Origin: CAZNER01 sp964572065 | Lineage (GTDB): Bacteria > Patescibacteriota > Dojkabacteria > JAHIVN01 | Reading direction: 5' to 3' | Assembly: GCA_964572065.1 (NCBI GenBank) | Contig: CAZNER010000008.1 | Span: 1 to 39,467 of the forward strand | Length of the DNA: 39,467 nucleotides | Shown here: positions 16,538-24,803 of the stretch, in pieces | Layout of the letters: the number at the start of each line of letters is the position of its first letter | Position numbering within the stretch: the first letter of the stretch is position 1 | Position numbers and translations under genes: made by a program | Notes under the pieces: model-generated | The model's input: the letters and a program-made list of their open reading frames with translations, nothing else | Told to the model about the DNA's origin: nothing | Databases searched by the model: none

Positions 16538-16575
16538 TTTACATAAAATGAAACATAAGTATTTAAAACTTTTTA
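16537..16575. promoter_or_regulatory. divergent promoter between RHH regulator and portal
   Basis: On + the sequence TTTTACATAAAATG (16537-16550) followed by a TATA-like TATTTAAAAC (16560-16569) leads to the portal ATG at 16589. On the minus strand the same AT core reads AGTTTTAAATACTTATG, close to the TTTTAAATAGTCA class, and leads to the ATG at 16537. The two TATA boxes overlap, so the two directions probably compete. Confidence 0.7.
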
Positions 16576-16588
16576 ATTTAGTGCAATA

Positions 16589-18175
16589 ATGACTAAAAAG
16601 AGTGAAAAAGTGAACAAATCTACATCAGTTAGGGGTTTGGATGATTCTTGGGTCCCTCATGCAGAAAATTGGGGGATTTCTAAGACTTTATTTACTGGAG
16701 AGAATAATACTAACATAAAGATTCTTTATGATACTATTAAGAAGTCTCCAGAGGCTGCAGCTTGTGTTACTGCAATCGTCGAAGACATTATGGCAGACGG
16801 TTGGAAACTAGTGACAAATGGAAGAACTAGTGGAAGTAAATTGATTAAAGATGCTGAATTGTTTGAATTAAAAGCTAAATTTTTTAAGGTCCTAACTGAC
16901 GCAATCTGGGATATTTTAATAACTGGAAATGCTTACATCTTAAAATTATCTGTAGATTCAGACGAACTAAAAAGCATTATAGGAGTTATGTCTAAGACAA
17001 TTGCCAAATCGCTAAATATTAAAAAATTCAAGAAAGATGTTTTCCAATTAGTAGACCAAAAAATAGAGGATAGGCCAACAGACCTTCAACTTTTAAAATC
17101 TTCAACAATTACACTAAATTATGATGATACGGGTAAGGTTAGTTCTTATCAGCAGAAAGTTGGAACTAGTGAGAGAGTATACAAAGCTAAGGATGTGATT
17201 CATTTAACACTAAATAATATTGGAGGGCAGCCATATGGATTTACACCCCTTGAACCCCTTCTTTCAGATATTGCTACTTTAATCTTTGCTAAAGAATTTG
17301 CAGGAAAATATTTCGAGAATGATGGTATCCCATACTTTGTTTTCAAGATGCCAGATTCAAGTCCGAACGATAGAAATTATAAGTTAATAAAGAAGGAACT
17401 TAAAGAGTTAAAGAAACAGGCAGACAAATACCGGAGTATGGTTTTAACTGGAAATGTAGATTTTGAACAATTAAACAAATTCAATAAAGATATGGAATTT
17501 GCTAAATTAATTCAACACTTTACTCAGATTGTTCTAATGGCATTTGGTGTTCCAGCACACAGAATAAACTTCATAACAGATAGCAAGGGTGGTGGAGCTG
17601 AATTGGGAAAAATAGAAGCAGGATATTACAAAAAGATTTCTTTTATGCAAAAATCTCTCGAACAATCACTTAATAGGGAATTGTGGTCTGGATTTAAAGT
17701 TGCTATGAAATTCAATAGGGCCTATAAGATTGACGAAATAAGAGAGGCAGAGGTAATTAGAATATTGTCAGAGATTGGAGCAATAACACTTGAAGAAGCA
17801 AGAGAGAAGATTGGAATGCACCCAGAAATTCCTAAGGGAACAATGCCTAAATCTATCGGAAGCGACAAAGGAATTAATATGGAACAAGATAAAAAACGTG
17901 AGGCTGGAATAGAAGAAAAACCTGTAGAAGACGGCGGGGACAATAAATTGAAATCCTTTGATGCTCTTGAAGTAGATTACGATAGATTTGTTGTTATTGT
18001 TGAAAGCAAGGTGGGTCTTGGTTCTTTCCTTCAGGCCAAACTTCTTTACTATGTAACTGAAGAAGGTTACGTTTTAATGTTCGATGATGGTCAATGGAAA
18101 TACAAAACTAGAGTCCCAAAAAGCGGTGAATTTAATCCAGAAACACTAGTAAATGCTACAAAAGTTAGAATATAA
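16589..18175 (+). CDS. portal protein
   Basis: A 528-residue protein with the features of phage portals: early KSPEAAACVTAIVEDIMADGWKL, a GNAYILKL strand, KDVIHLTLNNIGGQPYGFTPLEPLL, and the long stem helix with VLMAFGVPAHRINF. Portals form the dodecameric ring at the packaging vertex and bind the terminase. Residues about 430-528 form an acidic linker plus a small beta-rich domain, an extension to the usual portal. It is the first gene of the structural operon, with its own promoter upstream. Confidence 0.9.
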   Translation: MTKKSEKVNKSTSVRGLDDSWVPHAENWGISKTLFTGENNTNIKILYDTIKKSPEAAACVTAIVEDIMADGWKLVTNGRTSGSKLIKDAELFELKAKFFKVLTDAIWDILITGNAYILKLSVDSDELKSIIGVMSKTIAKSLNIKKFKKDVFQLVDQKIEDRPTDLQLLKSSTITLNYDDTGKVSSYQQKVGTSERVYKAKDVIHLTLNNIGGQPYGFTPLEPLLSDIATLIFAKEFAGKYFENDGIPYFVFKMPDSSPNDRNYKLIKKELKELKKQADKYRSMVLTGNVDFEQLNKFNKDMEFAKLIQHFTQIVLMAFGVPAHRINFITDSKGGGAELGKIEAGYYKKISFMQKSLEQSLNRELWSGFKVAMKFNRAYKIDEIREAEVIRILSEIGAITLEEAREKIGMHPEIPKGTMPKSIGSDKGINMEQDKKREAGIEEKPVEDGGDNKLKSFDALEVDYDRFVVIVESKVGLGSFLQAKLLYYVTEEGYVLMFDDGQWKYKTRVPKSGEFNPETLVNATKVRI

Positions 18176-18207
18176 TTTTACATAAATAAAAAGTAAATGA
18201 TTTAAAG
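18176..18207 (+). promoter_or_regulatory. late-type promoter before protease
   Basis: TTTTACATAAATAAAAAG followed by TAAATGATTTAAAG: an upstream box and a TATA-like TTTAAAG 25-30 nt before the ATG at 18231. It is nearly the same as the element at 27459-27490 and related to the one at 16537-16569. Confidence 0.72.
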
Positions 18208-18230
18208 AATTTTTCTATTATGTTTTCAAG

Positions 18231-18800
18231 ATGCCAGAGAAACTAGATGAAATTCATGCCTCTATAAAAGAAAAACTTAGGGGAAAGGAGAATCCAAAAA
18301 CTGGAAAAACTTATACTGAATCAGAAATTTGGGCGATAGCCAGGGCACAATATAATAAAACCCAGAAAAAAAGTTTCACATTCAAATCATTGATTTCTAA
18401 TTGCTGGGAACAAGAAGTAGAAGTGGACAAGGCTATTTCTGCTGACGGCAAATCAAAAAAGAGATTTGTTGAAGCTACAGTATCTGGATTAAAGGAAGAT
18501 AGGGATGGAGAGATGATGAGCCAATTAGCCATTGATGATATGGTTTCTCAGTTTAAATCTGGGAAGATTCCTTTTTTTGCGGACCATGGGCAGACTGAAG
18601 GTCAGCCGCTTTATAGTTGGAAAGGAATTATGGGTGTCTGGATAGATGCTCATCAGGAAGATGAAAAACTAAAAGCTGTTGTTAGATTAAATAATGCTCA
18701 TCCAGATTCAGAATTATTTTGGAAGTACGTACAAGAAGGAGTTCCTTTAGCATTTTCTATTGGCGGAGCCGCGCAAGCAATCGTGGGAGAAGAAGAATAA
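18231..18800 (+). CDS. HK97-type prohead protease, N-terminal part with catalytic His and Ser
   Basis: A 189-residue protein. The N-terminal 50 residues contain the short motif KENPKTGKTYTESEIWAIARA often seen beside phage proteases. The protease core has ATVSGLKEDRDGEMMS, the catalytic His119 in FFADHGQ and Ser176 in LAFSIGG. It ends 13 residues after the serine, before the usual last strand, which appears at the start of the next gene. The protease matures the capsid by cleaving scaffold and capsid protein. The stop overlaps the next start as TAATG. Confidence 0.88.
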   Translation: MPEKLDEIHASIKEKLRGKENPKTGKTYTESEIWAIARAQYNKTQKKSFTFKSLISNCWEQEVEVDKAISADGKSKKRFVEATVSGLKEDRDGEMMSQLAIDDMVSQFKSGKIPFFADHGQTEGQPLYSWKGIMGVWIDAHQEDEKLKAVVRLNNAHPDSELFWKYVQEGVPLAFSIGGAAQAIVGEEE

Positions 18801-19330
18801 TGGCAAAAAGAAAAAAGATATTTGGAAAGGTAAACTTATTTGAAACTAGTGTAGTTGGGATTGGCTCATATCCTGATGCCCATCTATCATTAGATGATGC
18901 CTCATTTTCTTTAGTAAAAGCCCTAACCCTGGCGGATGTGCCTGGAACGGGTGTTTACAAAGATGAACTAAATTTGGAGAATGAAGTAATGGAAGAAGAA
19001 GTTGTTGAGACACCCACAGAAGTTGCGGAAGTTGAAACTACTGATGAACCTAAAGCTGAGGAAGCCAATGAATCCTCTGTTGAAGAGACAGTGGAAGAAG
19101 AGGCTTCTGCCGAAGAGACAACTGAGGAAGCAGAGAAATCTGTAGAAGTTGTTCTTGCAAAGGCTATTGACAAATTAGCTAAGGAACTTGCTACTAAGCG
19201 AGGACTTGTCGCTAAGGAAGAAGAAGACCCAGAAGTCGCTTTGAAAAAGAAGTTAGACGGAATGTCTCTTGGTGAATTGGCCTGTATGCAGAAAGATAGT
19301 TTAGGTAGACCATTATTCGGAAATTGGTGA
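18800..19330 (+). CDS. protease C-terminal strand fused to acidic scaffold-like domain
   Basis: A 176-residue protein. Residues about 8-40 (KVNLFETSVVGIGSYPDAH and after) match the last strands of HK97-type prohead proteases. The rest is highly acidic, Glu/Thr/Ala-rich and helical (about 60-135), like a scaffolding or delta domain, ending in a basic helix and GRPLFGNW. So a normal protease-scaffold polyprotein seems divided inside the protease core. ATG 18800 in the TAATG junction is the natural start. Scaffolds guide capsid assembly and are then degraded. Confidence 0.75.
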   Translation: MAKRKKIFGKVNLFETSVVGIGSYPDAHLSLDDASFSLVKALTLADVPGTGVYKDELNLENEVMEEEVVETPTEVAEVETTDEPKAEEANESSVEETVEEEASAEETTEEAEKSVEVVLAKAIDKLAKELATKRGLVAKEEEDPEVALKKKLDGMSLGELACMQKDSLGRPLFGNW

Positions 19331-20292
19331 TGGCAGATATTAGAAAAGCCTTAGTTGAAGGTACAGATGCTGCTGGTGGATACACTGTTCCAAAGGAGTA
19401 TTCTAATAGATTACTTGCCTTTGTGAATAAGAATGCTGTAGCCGTTCAGGATATGGATGTTCGTCAGATGGGAACAGATGTTAGATATATCCCAAAAGTT
19501 ACAGACGGAACCACTGCATACTGGGTTGCTGAGACAAACTCTATCACAGAAGCTCGACCTAGTTATGGACAAATTACTTTAACCGCAAAGAAACTTGCAG
19601 CTCTATCGTATGTGTCGTCCGAATTATTGGAAGACAATAACGTAGATATTGCTAACCATTTGGTAGAACAAATGGGTACTGATGTATCTCTTGCTCTTGA
19701 TAACGAGATTTACAATGGTACTGGGGGTAACTTTGAAGGTTTAAGGTATACTGGTTCTTATTCTAATGCTGTAGATGGAAATGGTAATATTAACGCTACT
19801 GCTGCAGATGGAACAGCGTCCACAATTACTGGTGGTGCTATCGCGCTAAGCTACATTAGTAAGGCTATTACTGAAGTTTTGAAAGACAAACATAACCAGC
19901 CAGATGTTTCCTATTGGAATCCTCGAACTGTTGGAAGTTTGATTCAATTAACTGATGGTAATGCTAGACCAATGTTGAACCAAGAAACATTTGGAAGTCC
20001 ACTCCTTAGAGAAGGTGTAATGTACACCATCTATGGTACAAAGGTGAGAAGTTCTACTCAAGTCCCGGTGAACTTGACGTACGGTACTACTGCTGCTTTG
20101 AGTGGTGCTTGTTCAGATGCGCTTGTTGGTGTTAGTAAGATGTTTGGTATTCTTGGCCAGAGGAGAGGTTTTATTTGGAAACAAGATTATGACATCGAAT
20201 CTGACTACTACAAGTATCAGACGACTATGCGTGCGGCGTTTGCAATTAAGTATGCAGACAGCTACTGTTTGATTAGAGGTATCACAGATTAA
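19330..20292 (+). CDS. HK97-fold major capsid protein
   Basis: A 320-residue capsid protein. It opens with DAAGGYTVPKEYSNRLL, typical of the N-arm start in this fold, then DVRYIPKVTDGTTAYWVAE and the long spine helix region NHLVEQMGTDVSLALDNEIYNG, with a C-terminal YQTTMRAAFAIKYADSYCLI. Hundreds of copies form the icosahedral shell. The ATG overlapping the scaffold stop is used rather than a TTG or GTG just upstream. It is followed by a hairpin with a T-tract, which suits a highly expressed gene. Confidence 0.92.
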   Translation: MADIRKALVEGTDAAGGYTVPKEYSNRLLAFVNKNAVAVQDMDVRQMGTDVRYIPKVTDGTTAYWVAETNSITEARPSYGQITLTAKKLAALSYVSSELLEDNNVDIANHLVEQMGTDVSLALDNEIYNGTGGNFEGLRYTGSYSNAVDGNGNINATAADGTASTITGGAIALSYISKAITEVLKDKHNQPDVSYWNPRTVGSLIQLTDGNARPMLNQETFGSPLLREGVMYTIYGTKVRSSTQVPVNLTYGTTAALSGACSDALVGVSKMFGILGQRRGFIWKQDYDIESDYYKYQTTMRAAFAIKYADSYCLIRGITD

Positions 20293-20300
20293 TTTTTATT

Positions 20301-20337
20301 TTCCTATATTTCTTTTTTTATAGGAATTTCCTTTTTT
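20301..20337 (+). terminator. hairpin and T-rich terminator after capsid gene
   Basis: TTCCTATA (20301-20308) and TATAGGAA (20319-20326) form an 8-bp stem around a T-rich 10-nt loop, followed by a further pyrimidine run TTTCCTTTTTT. It lies 9 nt after the capsid stop. Partial termination or protection of the 3' end are both possible. Confidence 0.55.
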
Positions 20338-20358
20338 ATAGAGGAAACACCGTCGAAG

Positions 20359-20514
20359 ATGGGAACATACATAATGGGAGAACAAACTTACGAAGTAGGA
20401 TTTTGCAAGCCCCAGAACAGAAAAGGGTGCACTCTTAGTGAAACACACAAGTTAGCTATTTGCAAGGATTGTCATTATAAATTACATTGGGGTAACTATG
20501 GGAACATACATTAA
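20359..20514 (+). CDS. small cysteine-rich protein (51 aa)
   Basis: A 51-codon frame between the capsid and connector genes. Cysteines in GFCKPQNRKGC and AICKDCHYKLH suggest a small zinc-binding knuckle. Its first 14 nt, ATGGGAACATACAT, are exactly repeated at the start of the next gene (20498), and it overlaps that gene by 17 nt. It may be a decoration or connector accessory, or a leftover from a local duplication. Confidence 0.5.
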   Translation: MGTYIMGEQTYEVGFCKPQNRKGCTLSETHKLAICKDCHYKLHWGNYGNIH

Positions 20515-21310
20515 CCCTCTAGACGTGTGGAAGCAATTAGGAACGGACGCTTTCACGAAAGTAACGGGAGCCGCGTTAGGGACTTCTGATGGTGGAACCA
20601 CCACTACATTTCAATTCTCTCACGATAAATTAGTTTCGGGTTCTACTAAAATTTATACTTCTGGAGTTTTAACTTCTGAGGGCACAATAGATTTAGATAA
20701 GGGTGAAGTTACTGGGCTGACCGGGGGGAGTGGAAATGCAATTACTGCAGACTATTGGTATGCGGATATTGAAGATTCTAAGATTCAAGGATTGATTAAT
20801 TCAGCCGAAGGCCAAATGGAAACAACTACAGGAAGAACCTTTGGAACCACATCCACAACAGAATATATTGACGTAAACTCTGGAGAAAAAGAATATTTCA
20901 CACAGAATTATCCAGTTATAACTTTTTCTGCTATGCAAATAAACACTGCGAGTATTCTAACAGATACTCCAGCGTATTCAACATCAACACAAGGATTGGG
21001 CAATGATTTCATTTCTAATGACAATGATTTGAAAGCTGGAAGATTCCAATTCATTTCAAACATTCCTTATTCTGGAAGAGACAGAATAAAAGTGACTTAT
21101 ACCTATGGTTACACAACCACTGAGGGAGGATATTACATGGCTCAAGAACTAGCAACCCTCATTACCTTGCGGACAATGGTGAACTCTGCAATTTACAAAG
21201 CAATATTCAAGGGACAAGATAACTTTAGTCCTGTCCGTCTCGACGAGATAGACAATAGAATTAAAGAATTGACGAGTCTTTTGAAATCTCAAAATATTGA
21301 GAGGATATAA
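20498..21310 (+). CDS. head-tail connector (adaptor) protein
   Basis: A 270-residue protein in the position of the HK97 gp6-type adaptor, directly after the capsid gene. It has a helical part (SKIQGLINSAEGQMETTTG) and a C-terminal helical pair (AQELATLITLRTMVNSAIY), as these adaptors do, plus inserted beta segments (about 25-85 and 115-190) that make it longer than usual. It would form the ring beneath the portal. Assignment rests on gene order and the helical pattern. Confidence 0.68.
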   Translation: MGTYINPLDVWKQLGTDAFTKVTGAALGTSDGGTTTTFQFSHDKLVSGSTKIYTSGVLTSEGTIDLDKGEVTGLTGGSGNAITADYWYADIEDSKIQGLINSAEGQMETTTGRTFGTTSTTEYIDVNSGEKEYFTQNYPVITFSAMQINTASILTDTPAYSTSTQGLGNDFISNDNDLKAGRFQFISNIPYSGRDRIKVTYTYGYTTTEGGYYMAQELATLITLRTMVNSAIYKAIFKGQDNFSPVRLDEIDNRIKELTSLLKSQNIERI

Positions 21311-21317
21311 CGAAGTT

Positions 21318-21758
21318 ATGGCAAATCTGACGAAGTCGAATGTGTTTAGCGAAAGTTTCAATATAGTTAAGACTTTCTTAGATGGAATATCGAACTTAGA
21401 CCCACGTAAGAGATTCAAGGTAAATTGGATTCATGCCTCTATGCCTAGAGTAAATGACAAACAATTCAATGGTTATCCTTTTATTGTGATTCAGAGTAAT
21501 TTGTCTGAGTCAGACAAAACCTTTGATGTAGAAACTTCACAAAAAGAATTTAGTGTTCTTTTAACAGTATATTCTGACCAAGCAACAGAAATTGATACTA
21601 TCTGTGATTTGATTCATGCAAATTTTAAAGACGAAACTAAATTAACAGAATTCAAGGCAAGAGAAATTGCTTCTTCAGAATTCAATTGGAATATGGACGA
21701 AAATGGAAGAAAAATTCATAATCGTGCTCTCGGATTCATTATGAGGTCAAGGATATAA
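21318..21758 (+). CDS. head-tail joining or tail completion protein
   Basis: A 146-residue protein with a helix (ESFNIVKTFLDGI), then strands PFIVIQSNLSE and EFSVLLTVYSD, a helix DTICDLIHANF and closing strands. This resembles small tail-completion or tail-terminator proteins that sit between connector and tail tube. The ATG at 21318 is chosen over an upstream TTG. Its stop overlaps the next ATG by 1 nt. Confidence 0.6.
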   Translation: MANLTKSNVFSESFNIVKTFLDGISNLDPRKRFKVNWIHASMPRVNDKQFNGYPFIVIQSNLSESDKTFDVETSQKEFSVLLTVYSDQATEIDTICDLIHANFKDETKLTEFKAREIASSEFNWNMDENGRKIHNRALGFIMRSRI

Positions 21759-22198
21759 TGGGTCAAGGATTATTACAAATTAAGGTTATTGGTTTAGAAA
21801 ATTTAATGAATAAGTTAGGAAAAAGTAGACAGAAAATAGCCGGTGAAATTAGAACTACCTTAAGGGAAGTTGGTACAGATGGTTTATCTTTCGCGCGTAG
21901 TAGAGCCCCCGTTTTTACTGGAGAGCTTCAAAGTAAGATTATAGCATTTCCAGAAAGCCATAATGTGTGGGTTGTGGCATCTGAACCGACCAATGATGGA
22001 TTTCCTCTTAATGTAGCATTTGATGAAGGAAATTTTGGAGCCATGACTATGCGCGGTCCTGGCGGACAAAGAATCCCATTCAAACCTCGTAATCCCTCAC
22101 TAAATATAGGTTTTATGAAAAAGACTAATCGTAAGATGAGGCGAGACCTAAATGATAAATTGAGGGCTAGAATTGAGCGTCTAGTTGCAGACGTATAA
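21758..22198 (+). CDS. HK97 gp10-like head-tail/tail component
   Basis: A 146-residue protein with the pattern of the HK97-gp10-like family: LQIKVIGLENLMNKLGK, then FARSRAPVFTGELQSKI, a strand VWVVAS, and a basic helical end. These proteins join the head to the tail. The RAPVFTGEL stretch is the clearest family mark. It is located just before the tail tube gene, as expected. Confidence 0.75.
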   Translation: MGQGLLQIKVIGLENLMNKLGKSRQKIAGEIRTTLREVGTDGLSFARSRAPVFTGELQSKIIAFPESHNVWVVASEPTNDGFPLNVAFDEGNFGAMTMRGPGGQRIPFKPRNPSLNIGFMKKTNRKMRRDLNDKLRARIERLVADV

Positions 22199-22222
22199 GA
22201 GAAGAAAATATGGAGGACATAA

Positions 22223-22789
22223 ATGGCAATAGCAAATAATAAGGCTTGGTATGACAAGGCATTTGTAAGTGTTAGTGTAGCTGGAGGTTCTGAAGTCCAG
22301 CTTAAAGCAAAGACTAATTCTATGAATATTTCTGGTGGTGGATTTGATGTTGAGAGTATGGAAACTTTCGGCGGAAAGATTAAGAGACAAACCACACGAG
22401 AAGATTTTGAGATTGGCTTTGATGGTATCCCTACAAGTCTACAAGACTTTGATTGGGTATTCCACGGCGTAAGCAACACTGCAAATTCAATCACATCAAG
22501 TACTATTTCCGATTACAGAGTTACTGTTTTGTGGACTGACCAGACTGGAGTCACGTCAGCTACACAGGCAATTAACACTGCATCAGAAGCATACAGAGAA
22601 ATGTATGTTGGTTGTAATATGACTAGTTTAGAAAAGTCTATGGAGGCAGGAGAACATTTGACTGCGACTATGACATTCAAGACTGCGTTTGAAGACGACG
22701 ATGGAGAAATAAATTTCAAGAAGGAAGTTTGTGACACTACTAACGCATTAAGCGCAGCAAGTGCATATACATCTACTAATAAATTTTGA
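22223..22789 (+). CDS. major tail tube protein
   Basis: A 188-residue beta-rich protein that begins at an ATG with GGAGG 7 nt upstream (22211-22215). Segments such as SMNISGGGFDVESMETFGGKI and TREDFEIGFDGI fit the strands of tail tube subunits, which stack as hexameric rings. Its position before the tail assembly genes and tape measure supports the call. It ends in Ser/Thr/Ala-rich sequence that may be exposed on the tail. Confidence 0.75.
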   Translation: MAIANNKAWYDKAFVSVSVAGGSEVQLKAKTNSMNISGGGFDVESMETFGGKIKRQTTREDFEIGFDGIPTSLQDFDWVFHGVSNTANSITSSTISDYRVTVLWTDQTGVTSATQAINTASEAYREMYVGCNMTSLEKSMEAGEHLTATMTFKTAFEDDDGEINFKKEVCDTTNALSAASAYTSTNKF

Positions 22790-22797
22790 GGTTTAGT

Positions 22798-23046
22798 TTG
22801 GAAGTAGAAAAAATCACAGAACAAAGAAAGACGACCTTTACTGTATCTGGGATTCCAATTTATTTATTGAAGGACTTTAAGTCCTATGCCGAGGAGGAGT
22901 GTGGAAACTCCTACCCCGTTGCTATTTTTCAACTTATGAAAACAAAACAAATGTATGAAAACTTAGTTCCACTTATATCTTCTTTAATTCAAGAGGTCGA
23001 AGACCTCAAGAAACCAACTAAACAAAAGGAGTTAAAAACATTTTAA
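22798..23046 (+). CDS. ribbon-helix-helix-like small protein in the tail operon
   Basis: An 82-residue protein starting at TTG 22798, chosen because GAGGT lies about 5 nt upstream; no ATG is available. A strand (KTTFTVSGIPIYLLKDFKSY) is followed by helices, resembling a ribbon-helix-helix fold, then a Lys/Glu coiled-coil tail. A DNA-binding protein between tail tube and assembly genes would be unusual; it could instead be a tail assembly helper. Confidence 0.55.
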   Translation: MEVEKITEQRKTTFTVSGIPIYLLKDFKSYAEEECGNSYPVAIFQLMKTKQMYENLVPLISSLIQEVEDLKKPTKQKELKTF

Positions 23047-23047
23047 G

Positions 23048-23326
23048 ATGAGTAGATTATCAAATCTTGTAGGTAAGTCGCAGACTTTCACTATTGCAGA
23101 TGTAGAACTTGAAATCAAACCACGAACTGTAGAAGATATTGATTTAATTATGGATTTAGCAGACGAAGCCAAGAAGGCTGGTGCTATGAAAGAATTAGTC
23201 AAAAGAACCCTAAAGGACGCAGTCCCAGACGCAACTGACGAAGAAATCAGTGCAATCGGTTTTGAACATTTCAACGAAATAACAAAAGCAATTGTAAAAG
23301 TAAACGGACTTGACCAACAACAATGA
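23048..23326 (+). CDS. tail assembly chaperone-like protein (gpG-like)
   Basis: A 92-residue acidic protein: KSQTFTIADVELEIKPRTVED as strands, then helices. Size, acidity and place between tail tube and tape measure are those of gpG-type tail chaperones, which coat the tape measure before tube polymerisation. It overlaps the next gene by ATGA rather than by the classical frameshift. Confidence 0.7.
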   Translation: MSRLSNLVGKSQTFTIADVELEIKPRTVEDIDLIMDLADEAKKAGAMKELVKRTLKDAVPDATDEEISAIGFEHFNEITKAIVKVNGLDQQQ

Positions 23327-23532
23327 GACCACTAGGTATTCAACAGCAGTTAAATCGCAAGCCAAACTCAAATATAGTCGGCGGAATTTTCTGTCTGCTT
23401 ATGAAAAAATATAATCAACCATTTTCTGAAATCCATAAAATTCCAGTTCCAATGTTAATTTCAATTTTAAAAAATCTTGAAGAAGAAAATAAACAAATCA
23501 AAAAGGCTAAGGCTGGGGGGGTGAGAAGATAG
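23323..23532 (+). CDS. second tail assembly chaperone-like protein (gpT-like)
   Basis: A 69-residue helical protein with GIFCLLMKKYNQPFSEIHKIP, followed by a charged helix. It fits the gpT-like half of the chaperone pair. Near its stop it contains seven consecutive G (23515-23521); a -1 shift there would enter the tape measure frame. Its last 4 nt overlap the proposed tape measure start. Confidence 0.6.
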   Translation: MRPLGIQQQLNRKPNSNIVGGIFCLLMKKYNQPFSEIHKIPVPMLISILKNLEEENKQIKKAKAGGVRR

Positions 23533-24803
23533 CAAGTTCAGACATTATCATTAATTTGAAAGTAGTAGACGAGGCAAGTAAGAATCTACAGAAAACGGCT
23601 GCTAGATTTAAAACAATGGAGGGGGCCTTAGGGGAGGCGGGGGTTTCTATGAAAAAGTTTAATAAATTTGCTAAGGAAAATAATTTGCAAATTATGAAAA
23701 ATGGAATGGTTATGGATAGACTAACTGGCCAAACTATGTCTTATGGTAAGGCGGCCAGAAATGCTCAGATACAAACAAAAAGATTTAAGATGGAATTCTT
23801 AGGGATTATGTTTATGGGTATGGCACTCCAGAGATTATTCAAAGGAATGACATTTTCTACAACAAAATTCTTTAATAAATTAACTGAAGGACAAACTGAT
23901 GCTGGAAAAGCCGTTACAAGATTGGGTGCTGGATTTGAATTTCTTAAGTTTACTATGGGAAATGCTATAGCTGAATTCGTCGAAGCTAATCCTTGGATAA
24001 TTAAATTTCTGGATTATGTTGCAGAGTTAATTGGGAGATTCCCAAAACTTTCTGCAGGAATAGTCATTTTTGGTTTAGCACTTGGTACTATTGCTTTTGT
24101 AGTTGGACAGGTGGCCTTGGGTGTTGGTGCATTAACTATCGCTTTTGGGGGGGTTACTACAGGAATTTTGGCCGCAACAACAGCAACAATTTCATTTATT
24201 GGAGGTCTTGTTTTGGTGATAGCCAAGGTGGCAGCTATAGCTGGGATACTTGCCTTGTTTGGTGCTTTTGTTGTGGGATTATTCTCTAAAGACTTTGCAA
24301 AGGCTACGGATGAATGGGCTAGGAATATGCAGTTGAACAGTGGGATAGTTGGAAAGGCTTTCTTCGGAGTTATTAGATTAATCATGTTTGGTTCAAGATT
24401 ATTTAGTACAACTTTCCTAAATTTGGTGGATTTGATGATTATTGGATTTGATAAAGGAATCAATGGGATTGTTAGTGGATTTGTAAGTTTTATTAACTTT
24501 TTTATTAAGGGAATCAATATGGCTATTAGGGGGCTGAATAAACTTGGAGCCAATATTTCAGAAATTCCTTTGTTGGTGGGTGGTGGATTTGATTTGGGTG
24601 GAGCTGCAGCTCAAGAAAGAATTGTTGGGCGTTCCACAGAGTTAATAAGAGAAACCCCAACCATAAGTGAATTATTTTCTCCAGAAGCTAAGGAAGGAAC
24701 AAACATCTCTATAGAAACTGTAAATATAAGTTCTGAAGACCCAGAACAAATCTTAGAACAACTTCAAGACGAAATAAATAGACAAAGTGGAGGTATAAGA
24801 TGA
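23529..24803 (+). CDS. tail tape measure protein (short)
   Basis: The N-terminal sequence expected for tape measures (SSDIIINLKVVDEASKNLQK) is in frame only if translation starts upstream of TTG 23556. No ATG, GTG or TTG exists there, but ATA 23529 follows GGTGA by 4 nt, so I place the start at ATA; a frameshift from the previous gene is the alternative. The product (424 residues) has an N-terminal coiled coil, hydrophobic glycine-rich segments (about 155-260 and 285-330) and a polar end. At roughly 1.5 angstrom per residue it implies a tail of about 60 nm. Confidence 0.82.
   Translation: MASSDIIINLKVVDEASKNLQKTAARFKTMEGALGEAGVSMKKFNKFAKENNLQIMKNGMVMDRLTGQTMSYGKAARNAQIQTKRFKMEFLGIMFMGMALQRLFKGMTFSTTKFFNKLTEGQTDAGKAVTRLGAGFEFLKFTMGNAIAEFVEANPWIIKFLDYVAELIGRFPKLSAGIVIFGLALGTIAFVVGQVALGVGALTIAFGGVTTGILAATTATISFIGGLVLVIAKVAAIAGILALFGAFVVGLFSKDFAKATDEWARNMQLNSGIVGKAFFGVIRLIMFGSRLFSTTFLNLVDLMIIGFDKGINGIVSGFVSFINFFIKGINMAIRGLNKLGANISEIPLLVGGGFDLGGAAAQERIVGRSTELIRETPTISELFSPEAKEGTNISIETVNISSEDPEQILEQLQDEINRQSGGIR

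Noticed and set aside
21928..22494. 188-codon minus-strand frame across the gp10-like and tail tube genes
   Set aside because: It crosses two well supported + genes and their ribosome site, and shows no domain.
24014..24553. Long minus-strand frame opposite the tape measure
   Set aside because: The protein is low-complexity Pro/Ile/Lys/Ala sequence, the mirror of the hydrophobic glycine-rich coding strand; no start signals.
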